DNA from: Chloroflexota bacterium
Lineage (GTDB): Bacteria > Chloroflexota > UBA4733
Direction of reading: 5' to 3'
Assembly (NCBI GenBank): GCA_023489405.1
Contig: JAMDCW010000009.1
Span: 1 to 8,009, forward strand
Length of the DNA: 8,009 nt
Shown here one piece after another: positions 1-5,000 of the stretch. Within the stretch, counting starts at the first letter, position 1, and each line of letters begins with the position of its first letter. Position numbers and translations under genes: made by a program. The notes beneath the pieces are model-generated. The model saw only the letters and a program-made list of their open reading frames with translations, ran no database searches and had not been told where the DNA came from.

Positions 1-2258
1 TGGCTCGAGATGAATCCCGCACCAGAGTAGGCGCGCTTCTGCGCCGGCTCGGTATCAGTTATGAACGCTTGCTCCCCGCTCTCCAGCAAATTCGCGGTAG
101 CCAGCGCGTGCAGTCGCAGAATCCCGAAAGTACGTATCAAGCGCTCCTGCGCTATGGGCGCGACTTGACTGCTCTGGCACAGCAAGGAAAGCTTGATCCA
201 GTTATTGGCCGTGACGAAGAAGTGCGACGCGTCATTCAGGTCCTTTCCCGGAGAACGAAAAATAACCCGGTGCTCATTGGTGAGCCTGGGGTTGGGAAGA
301 CGGCGATCGTCGAAGGGCTAGCGCAGCGCATCGCACGTGGCGATGTACCGGAAGGACTCAAAAATCATCGCGTTGTTGCCCTTGATCTTGGCTCGCTTGT
401 CGCCGGTGCAAAGTATCGAGGTGAATTTGAAGAGCGCCTCAAAGCCGTCCTTAAAGAGGTCACTGAGAGCAAGGGCGAGGTCATTCTCTTCGTCGATGAG
501 CTGCATACCGTCGTTGGTGCAGGTGCTGTCGAAGGAAGCATGGATGCAAGCAATATGCTCAAGCCCATGCTCGCCCGCGGAGAACTTCACGCCATTGGGG
601 CGACAACACTCGATGAGTACCGTAAGTACATCGAGAAAGACGCAGCGCTGGAACGGCGTTTCCAGCCGATCTATGTCGGTGAGCCCTCTGTCGAAGACAC
701 GATCTCCATTCTCCGGGGTCTCCGGGAACGCTATGAGCAGCATCACCAGGTGAGAATCCGGGACGCCGCGCTAGTAGCCGCCGCTGTATTGAGTCGCCGT
801 TACATTAGCGATCGGTACCTCCCTGACAAGGCGATTGACCTGGTGGATGAAGCCGCCTCACGGTTACGCGTGGAAGCGACCAGCAGGCCTGCTGAGCTTG
901 ATGAAGTGCTTCGCCGTGTCATGCAGCTAGAGATTGAGCGAGAAGGACTACGCCGTGAAACCGACCAGGCAAGCCAGCACCGTCTCGGGCGTTTAGAAGA
1001 GGAGTTAGCGAACCTTCGCGAACAGGCTCGCTCCCTCGAAGCGCGCTGGCAGCACGAGCTCCAACTGCTCAACCGTGTGAGCCAGCTCAAGCAGCGGCTG
1101 GAAGCAACACGCAATGAGATGGAACAAGCCATGAGTCGAGGGGACTCGGAGCGTGCCGCGCGGTTACGCTTCGGCGTCTTACGCGAGGTTGAACAAGATA
1201 TGAAGACAGCCGAAATTGAACAGCAGGCCTTAGGTTCCCGGCTCGTACGCGAAGAGGTAACGGAGGAAGATATCGCAGCCGTCGTCAGTAAATGGACAGG
1301 AATCCCAGTATCCCGCCTGATGCAGGGAGAGATGGAAAAACTCGTCCATATGGAGGAGGCCTTAGGCAAACGGGTCGTCGGACAGGAAGATGTCCTTCGC
1401 ACCGTGGCGAATGCGGTCCGTGCTGCGCGTGCTGGATTACAGGATCCGAATAAGCCGTTGGGCTCTTTCCTCTTCCTCGGACCTACCGGAGTCGGTAAAA
1501 CAGAAACTGCACGAGCGCTCGCGGAATTCTTGTTCGACAGTGAGAGCGCAATAGTACGGATCGATATGTCTGAGTACCAAGAGAAACATACGGTATCCCG
1601 CCTCATCGGTGCTCCTCCAGGCTACGTCGGCTATGAAGATGCGGGTCAGCTCACCGAGGCCGTACGCCGGCGCCCTTACTCAGTCGTTCTCCTCGATGAG
1701 GTCGAAAAGGCCCATCTTGAAGTGCTCAATGTGCTACTCCAGTTACTGGATGATGGACGGTTGACCGATGGTCAGGGACGGACGGTGGATTTCCGTAACA
1801 CCATTGTCATTATGACTAGTAACCTAGGGAGTCAATGGATTAGCGAAGAGAACCTCGATTGGCAGACAATTCAGCAACGCGTCTATGAAGCAGTACGATC
1901 CCATTTTCGTCCTGAGCTGCTGAATCGTATCGATGACATCATCATCTTCCATTCGCTTGGCATTCAGCAAATTACTCAAATCATCGATATACAGCTTATG
2001 GCTCTGAGAAATCGCCTGGGTGAACGGAATATCAATCTAGAGCTTACTGAAGAAGCTCGTCAGCTACTCGCCCAAGAGGGGTTCGATCCCGTCTATGGGG
2101 CACGCCCTCTCAAACGGGTCATCCAGCGCGAGCTCGTTCAACCGCTTGCTCTTGAGATACTCCAGGGTTTGATTCCCGATGGGGCGACAGTCGAAGCCAT
2201 TGTTGAGAATCAGTCGGTGAATTTTCGAGTCAAACACGTAGAAGCTGCTGTTGCTTAG
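1..2258 (+). CDS. clpB: ClpB, ATP-dependent protein disaggregase (5'-truncated by window edge)
   Basis: Hexameric cytoplasmic AAA+ chaperone that, in the known family, threads aggregated proteins through its pore together with DnaK/DnaJ/GrpE. The frame is open from base 3, so the gene starts outside the window. The 22 codons before the TTG at 69 read as the end of the Clp_N domain, so that TTG is not the start; by alignment with E. coli ClpB about 110 residues are missing. Numbering from 69: NBD1 has Walker A GEPGVGKT at 71-78, pore-loop Tyr116, Walker B with Glu144 and arginine fingers R196/R197. A charged coiled-coil middle domain spans about 270-395. NBD2 has GPTGVGKT at 471-478, pore loop GAPPGYVGYEDAG at 514-526, Walker B with Glu544, and sensor-2 GAR at 677-679. 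The 400-residue distance between the two Walker A motifs matches full-length ClpB and not ClpA or ClpC, because the long middle domain is present. All catalytic motifs look intact. Any heat-shock promoter would lie upstream, out of view. Confidence 0.97.
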   Translation, partial: ARDESRTRVGALLRRLGISYERLLPALQQIRGSQRVQSQNPESTYQALLRYGRDLTALAQQGKLDPVIGRDEEVRRVIQVLSRRTKNNPVLIGEPGVGKTAIVEGLAQRIARGDVPEGLKNHRVVALDLGSLVAGAKYRGEFEERLKAVLKEVTESKGEVILFVDELHTVVGAGAVEGSMDASNMLKPMLARGELHAIGATTLDEYRKYIEKDAALERRFQPIYVGEPSVEDTISILRGLRERYEQHHQVRIRDAALVAAAVLSRRYISDRYLPDKAIDLVDEAASRLRVEATSRPAELDEVLRRVMQLEIEREGLRRETDQASQHRLGRLEEELANLREQARSLEARWQHELQLLNRVSQLKQRLEATRNEMEQAMSRGDSERAARLRFGVLREVEQDMKTAEIEQQALGSRLVREEVTEEDIAAVVSKWTGIPVSRLMQGEMEKLVHMEEALGKRVVGQEDVLRTVANAVRAARAGLQDPNKPLGSFLFLGPTGVGKTETARALAEFLFDSESAIVRIDMSEYQEKHTVSRLIGAPPGYVGYEDAGQLTEAVRRRPYSVVLLDEVEKAHLEVLNVLLQLLDDGRLTDGQGRTVDFRNTIVIMTSNLGSQWISEENLDWQTIQQRVYEAVRSHFRPELLNRIDDIIIFHSLGIQQITQIIDIQLMALRNRLGERNINLELTEEARQLLAQEGFDPVYGARPLKRVIQRELVQPLALEILQGLIPDGATVEAIVENQSVNFRVKHVEAAVA

Positions 2259-2280
2259 TTCCTATAGCGCTTGCACACCG

Positions 2281-2318
2281 CGTGGAGCCGCAAACTGCGG
2301 CTCCACGTTCATTTGTCT
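2281..2318 (+). terminator. Hairpin terminator after clpB
   Basis: A perfect 11-bp inverted repeat (2281-2291 with 2297-2307, loop AAACT) lies 22 bases after the clpB stop. It is followed by a moderately T-rich tail, TTCATTTGTCT. The stem is GC-rich and stable but the tail is not a pure T run, so it is probably an intrinsic terminator of medium efficiency. It separates clpB from the aldehyde dehydrogenase. Confidence 0.75.
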
Positions 2319-2351
2319 AAGACATCCCCTCCTTCGGTACGTTGCCTATCA

Positions 2352-2381
2352 TTGGATTACGGGAGAGCGACACTCTACAAT
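2352..2381 (+). promoter_or_regulatory. Possible sigma70-type promoter for the aldehyde dehydrogenase
   Basis: TACAAT at 2376-2381 matches five of six bases of the -10 consensus. TTGGAT at 2352-2357 is a weak -35 match with an 18-base spacer. Transcription would begin near 2388, giving an untranslated leader of about 127 bases before the ATG at 2515. It sits just after the clpB terminator, where a promoter is expected. If it is correct, the small ORF beginning at 2380 would not be fully transcribed from it. Confidence 0.35.
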
Positions 2382-2487
2382 GACACTGGCAGAAAGGTAC
2401 GAAACTGTTGCTCCGGCGATCCGGAGTGCCTTTGACCTTGGTCCAAGTATATCAGGAAGGAGGAAGCGCCATTCACCACCCGCTTGA
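2380..2487 (+). CDS. Candidate 35-codon leader ORF upstream of the aldehyde dehydrogenase (doubtful)
   Basis: ATG at 2380 runs to TGA at 2485-2487. It encodes a 35-residue peptide that starts MTLAERYETVAPAIRSAFDL and ends in a basic, proline-containing tail (GRRKRHSPPA). A GGGAGAG at 2361-2367 could be an SD, but it is 12 bases from the ATG, which is long. The stop codon falls in the loop of the hairpin at 2466-2507, and an in-frame GTG of the dehydrogenase lies six bases later, so termination-reinitiation coupling is conceivable. Against it, the possible -10 box overlaps the ATG, and the basic tail is coded by the purine-rich SD stretch. I do not recognise the peptide; chance is the main alternative. 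Confidence 0.2.
   Translation: MTLAERYETVAPAIRSAFDLGPSISGRRKRHSPPA
2393..2433 (+). promoter_or_regulatory. Structured element in the aldehyde dehydrogenase 5' leader
   Basis: Bases 2411-2416 (CTCCGG) and 2421-2426 (CCGGAG) form a perfect 6-bp stem closed by CGAT. Outside it, 2393-2399 pairs with 2427-2433 (AAAGGTA with TGCCTTT, one G-U pair), leaving a one-sided bulge of about 11 bases, GAAACTGTTG plus C2400. A two-tier stem of this kind is more than expected from random intergenic sequence. It matches no riboswitch class that I recognise. Confidence 0.4.
2454..2465 (+). promoter_or_regulatory. Strong Shine-Dalgarno sequence of the aldehyde dehydrogenase, separated from its ATG by a hairpin
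   Basis: AGGAAGGAGGAA contains GGAGG at 2459-2463, the best SD match in the leader. It is 51 bases from the ATG at 2515 in linear sequence, too far for normal initiation. The 42 bases directly following it fold into a hairpin (2466-2507). If that is folded out, GGAGG lies 9 bases from the ATG (AA plus ACTTATT), which is a normal spacing. No other SD is visible near either possible start. Confidence 0.5.
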
Positions 2488-2507
2488 AAGTGGGTGTCCT
2501 CTGGCGC
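2466..2507 (+). promoter_or_regulatory. Hairpin between Shine-Dalgarno and start codon (spacer or initiation-control element)
   Basis: The outer stem GCGCCA (2466-2471) with TGGCGC (2502-2507) is a perfect 6 bp. The inner stem CACCCGC (2477-2483) with GTGGGTG (2490-2496) is 7 bp with one G-U pair and loop TTGAAA. A symmetric 5x5 internal loop (2472-2476, 2497-2501) separates them. TCCTC at 2497-2501 in that loop is complementary to GAGGA at 2460-2464, so an alternative fold that hides the SD is also possible. No T tract follows, so it is not an intrinsic terminator. Confidence 0.55.
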
Positions 2508-2514
2508 ACTTATT

Positions 2515-3999
2515 ATGGCAACGGCAGCACATTCTTCTCCACTCTTTGAGTGTAGAAATCTCGTTGGTGGTGTATGGCGTTCGAGTAATTCAGGCAAAGT
2601 GCTCACACGTGAGAATCCGGCGGATACACGGGAAATCGTCTCTCACTATCAAGATTCTACTCCTGACGATGCTGCTGCCGCCGCCGATGCTGCCGCCCAA
2701 GCCTTCCCTGCCTGGGCACGTGTGGGTGGTCCTGCGCGCGGTGAATATCTTCGTAAGGCAGCGGATATCCTCGAGTCCAGGCTCGAGGACGTGGCTGTGA
2801 CGATGACCCGCGAAATGGGTAAGACGATCGGAGAAGCTCGCGGGGAAACTCGGCGAGGTGTGACCATCCTCCGTTACTATGCTCAGGAAGGACTGCGAGA
2901 GCTCGGTCTGACGATTCCTTCCAGCGACCCCCGCACATTGATGTATACAACCCGCGTACCGCTGGGACCTGTGGCGCTCATTACCCCTTGGAACTTCCCG
3001 ATCGCCATCCCTTTATGGAAAATGGCCCCTGCTCTCATTTACGGGAATACCGTCGTCCTCAAGCCCGCAAGCCTCACCACTGGTACCGCGGTGAAGATCA
3101 TCGAGTGTCTCGTGGACGCTGGTATCCCGTCCGGAGTTGTCAACCTCGTAAGTGGCTCGGGAAGTCGCGTTGGCCGTGCCCTCATCGAAGATCCGCATAT
3201 CCACGCTATAAGCTTTACCGGTTCCAATGAGGTCGGGCGGGACTTAGCAAGTCGAGCCGTACAGCACGGAACGAAATATCAGCTTGAGATGGGGGGCAAG
3301 AACCCTGTTGTCGTGTGCGACGACGCGGACCTGGGACAAGCTGTCGAGCTGACGACCTCCGGTGCTATGCGCTCCACAGGGCAGAAATGTACGGCTACGA
3401 GTAGGGCGATCGTCCTCGAACCTATACTCGAGGAGTTCACCGACAGAGTAGTTGCACGTTGCCGATCCCTTAGCGTCGGCCCCGGGCTCGATGAGTCCGT
3501 TTATATGGGACCAGCCGTCTCCCAAGCGCAACTGACTACCGATTTAGACTACATTGCTCTCGGCCAGCGAGAAGGAGCGCGCCTCTTATGTGGAGGTAAG
3601 CGCCTTGAAGAAGGGGACCTCGCCCACGGATATTTCGTAGCCCCTACCGTATTCGATCGCGTTACCCCGCACATGCGGATCGCTCAAGAAGAGATTTTCG
3701 GTCCGCTCCTAGGTATTATCAGCGTTCGGACTCTTGAGGAAGCTCTAGAAGTTGCTAATGGTATTCGTTTCGGCCTCAGTGCTTCGATCTTCACCCGTGA
3801 TATTGATCGCGCACTGGCATTCGCAACCGGTATTGAAGCCGGAATGGTACGGATCAATGGAGAAACCGCGGGGGTTGAGCCGCAGGCACCTTTTGGCGGT
3901 ATGAAGGCGTCGAGTTCCCATTCACGCGAACAGGGAAGAGCGGCTCTAGAATTCTTCACCACCGTGAAAACTATTGCCGTTTCGCCCACCGCCTACTGA
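2515..3999 (+). CDS. NAD(P)-dependent aldehyde dehydrogenase, alpha-ketoglutarate-semialdehyde dehydrogenase-like
   Basis: Soluble ALDH-superfamily enzyme oxidising an aldehyde to the acid with NAD(P)+; 494 residues from the ATG at 2515, normal for the family. Residues from that ATG: oxyanion Asn160 in PWNFP, GSNEVG of the cofactor fold at 236-241, catalytic-region Glu258 in LEMGGKNP, nucleophile Cys292 in GQKCT, and EEIFGP at 392-397. The C-terminal stretch with QAPFGGMK, SSS and REQG followed by ALEFFTTVKT resembles the KGSADH/YcbD branch, which oxidises 2,5-dioxopentanoate in sugar-acid breakdown. That substrate is an inference from resemblance; related ALDHs act on other semialdehydes, including sulfolactaldehyde. 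An in-frame GTG at 2494 would add seven residues. I prefer the ATG because MATAAHSSPLFECRNLVGG is a typical N-terminus and because the hairpin-spaced SD fits it. No terminator is evident before the next genes, so co-transcription with them is possible. Confidence 0.93.
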   Translation: MATAAHSSPLFECRNLVGGVWRSSNSGKVLTRENPADTREIVSHYQDSTPDDAAAAADAAAQAFPAWARVGGPARGEYLRKAADILESRLEDVAVTMTREMGKTIGEARGETRRGVTILRYYAQEGLRELGLTIPSSDPRTLMYTTRVPLGPVALITPWNFPIAIPLWKMAPALIYGNTVVLKPASLTTGTAVKIIECLVDAGIPSGVVNLVSGSGSRVGRALIEDPHIHAISFTGSNEVGRDLASRAVQHGTKYQLEMGGKNPVVVCDDADLGQAVELTTSGAMRSTGQKCTATSRAIVLEPILEEFTDRVVARCRSLSVGPGLDESVYMGPAVSQAQLTTDLDYIALGQREGARLLCGGKRLEEGDLAHGYFVAPTVFDRVTPHMRIAQEEIFGPLLGIISVRTLEEALEVANGIRFGLSASIFTRDIDRALAFATGIEAGMVRINGETAGVEPQAPFGGMKASSSHSREQGRAALEFFTTVKTIAVSPTAY

Positions 4000-4064
4000 A
4001 TGCTACCGGGACGGCAGAGGAATGGCATTTGACGCTTGACGAAGAGCGTAGTGCTACTCGTGAT

Positions 4065-4070
4065 GGAGGG
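4065..4070 (+). promoter_or_regulatory. Strong Shine-Dalgarno for the 16-codon leader ORF
   Basis: GGAGGG ends seven bases before the ATG at 4078. It is a much better ribosome site than anything directly in front of the transporter GTG at 4125, where only a weak AAGAGA is present. This placement is the main reason to treat the mini-ORF as translated. Confidence 0.6.
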
Positions 4071-4077
4071 TGTCAGA

Positions 4078-4128
4078 ATGAGTAATGTGATACGCTATAT
4101 TTTCTATAAGAGAATGCAGATATCGTGA
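4078..4128 (+). CDS. 16-codon leader ORF translationally coupled to the first TauE-like gene
   Basis: ATG at 4078 opens a 16-codon frame encoding MSNVIRYIFYKRMQIS, with TGA at 4126-4128. The stop overlaps the GTG start of the downstream membrane protein (GTG 4125-4127) in a GTGA arrangement typical of termination-reinitiation coupling. It has a strong SD with 7-base spacing, and the transporter lacks a good one. The peptide is hydrophobic and basic, and I know no family for it. It is probably a translational entry site rather than a functional protein; the alternative is a chance ORF. Confidence 0.5.
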   Translation: MSNVIRYIFYKRMQIS

Positions 4129-4511
4129 GCGTTGTTGGACCGGCATCCCGTAAGACACCTTCAGTTCGGGGATTGCTTCTCCTTGGCGGATTCGGTGGAA
4201 TGCTTTCCGGCTTCTTCGGTGTCGGCGGTGGTGTCGTATTCGTGCCGGTCTTGGCGACGGTTTTTGTCTTGCGCCAGCAGGAGGCTCAAGGAACATCGCT
4301 CACGATTATCATCCCAACAGCGCTCTTGGGCCTCATCACCTACAGCCTTCATCAACCACTTCGCTGGAATATCGCTTTGCCGATGATGATCGGAGCAGTT
4401 ATTTTTGCCTACATGAGCGCTTCCCTGGCTGCAAGGGTGCCGGCGACCTTGCTCAAGACACTCTTTTTTATCCTTATTTTGCTTACCGCTGTGCGATTAT
4501 TCTTCAGTTGA
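4125..4511 (+). CDS. Half-length TauE/SafE family membrane protein (first half)
   Basis: Inner-membrane permease-type protein of the TauE/SafE (DUF81) family, whose members are implicated in export or uptake of sulfite, sulfonates and other small anions. It has 128 residues, about half the usual 240-270, and carries one copy of the family repeat. Residues 16-47 form TM1 with the signature GGMLSGFFGVGGGVVFVP. Further hydrophobic segments lie at about 59-76 (with the conserved SLTIIIPT), 82-104 and 106-127. The first 15 residues are polar and basic, so probably cytoplasmic. The GTG start at 4125 overlaps the leader-ORF stop, and an in-frame TAA at 4107 limits any upstream extension. It ends cleanly 28 bases before the second half, and each half has its own start and stop, so this is not a simple sequencing frameshift. 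It most likely pairs with the next protein. The substrate is unknown. Confidence 0.85.
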   Translation: MSVVGPASRKTPSVRGLLLLGGFGGMLSGFFGVGGGVVFVPVLATVFVLRQQEAQGTSLTIIIPTALLGLITYSLHQPLRWNIALPMMIGAVIFAYMSASLAARVPATLLKTLFFILILLTAVRLFFS

Positions 4512-4539
4512 ACTGCTCCAAATAAACAGGAGAAAGGCT

Positions 4540-4971
4540 ATGGCTTCAATGATCGGTATCGAGGGGGATCTTGGCGCTTTCTTGATTGGTGCTGTTGCTG
4601 GAACTCTTAGCGGCCTGCTTGGCATCGGGGGTGGCATTGTGATGGTGCCGCTCATGGTTCTAGCCCTTGGCCTCGATCAACACGTCGCTCAAGAAATCTC
4701 CCTGTCTGTCATCGTTCCCACGTCGCTGTCCGGCGCCCTAAGTAGCGCAAGAAAAGGAAACGTTGCCTGGCGTTTTGCCATTTTCCTAGCCTGCGGTGCG
4801 CTCGCTGGTAGCTTCATCGGCGCCACGCTCTCCAATGCTCTCCCCGAATACGTGTTACGTAAAATGTTTGCGATAATTCTCGTCATTCTCGGCTACCGCA
4901 TTCTGCCAGCGGAGGTACGCCAGAGGCTTCACGGCATGCTGAAACTGACGGCGATGAAAAGACCGTTGTAA
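4540..4971 (+). CDS. Half-length TauE/SafE family membrane protein (second half)
   Basis: Second one-repeat TauE/SafE protein, 143 residues and four predicted membrane segments. TM1 at about 11-44 contains GTLSGLLGIGGGIVMVP. The others are at about 52-69 (SLSVIVPTSLSG, aligned with SLTIIIPTALLG of its neighbour), 75-97 (after a GNVAWR turn) and 104-121. A basic tail at 122-143 is probably cytoplasmic. It starts at ATG 4540 with AGGAG at 4528-4532, spacing seven bases. Position and shared motifs argue that the two halves together make the eight-helix permease normally encoded by one gene; a homodimer of either is the alternative. The PGI-like gene follows after 29 bases. Confidence 0.88.
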   Translation: MASMIGIEGDLGAFLIGAVAGTLSGLLGIGGGIVMVPLMVLALGLDQHVAQEISLSVIVPTSLSGALSSARKGNVAWRFAIFLACGALAGSFIGATLSNALPEYVLRKMFAIILVILGYRILPAEVRQRLHGMLKLTAMKRPL

Positions 4972-5000
4972 CCGGTCTGCAGCAAATTGAGGAGAGCGTT

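Noticed and set aside
69..71. TTG at 69 as start of ClpB
   Set aside because: The frame is open to the window edge and the 22 upstream codons match the end of the Clp_N domain, so the gene is truncated by the window rather than starting here.
108..110. Internal GTG aligned with the known internal start of E. coli ClpB (short isoform)
   Set aside because: A GTG does sit at the equivalent codon, but no clear Shine-Dalgarno sequence precedes it, so a second isoform is not supported.
318..753. Overlapping 142- and 138-codon frames within clpB
   Set aside because: Both are alternative-frame shadows of NBD1 with no recognisable domain or ribosome site.
800..1606. 268-codon open frame antisense to clpB
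   Set aside because: Ser/Arg-rich composition with no motifs, lying wholly opposite a perfectly conserved ClpB coding frame; a shadow frame.
2466..2507. Intrinsic terminator or attenuator in front of the dehydrogenase
   Set aside because: The hairpin is stable but is followed by ACTTATTATG, with no T run, so a translational role fits better.
750..2619. Repeated GTGAGAATCCGG at about 750 and 2608
   Set aside because: A single 12-base match within two unrelated coding regions in different contexts; most likely chance.
4029..4042. Tandem TTGACGC/TTGACGA as -35 boxes for the transporter unit
   Set aside because: Both look like -35 elements, but no acceptable -10 lies 16-18 bases downstream of either copy, so a promoter cannot be called.
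4096..4110. TATATT and TATAAG as -10 boxes before the first TauE gene
   Set aside because: No -35 match at suitable distance, and transcription from here would omit the good Shine-Dalgarno at 4065-4070.
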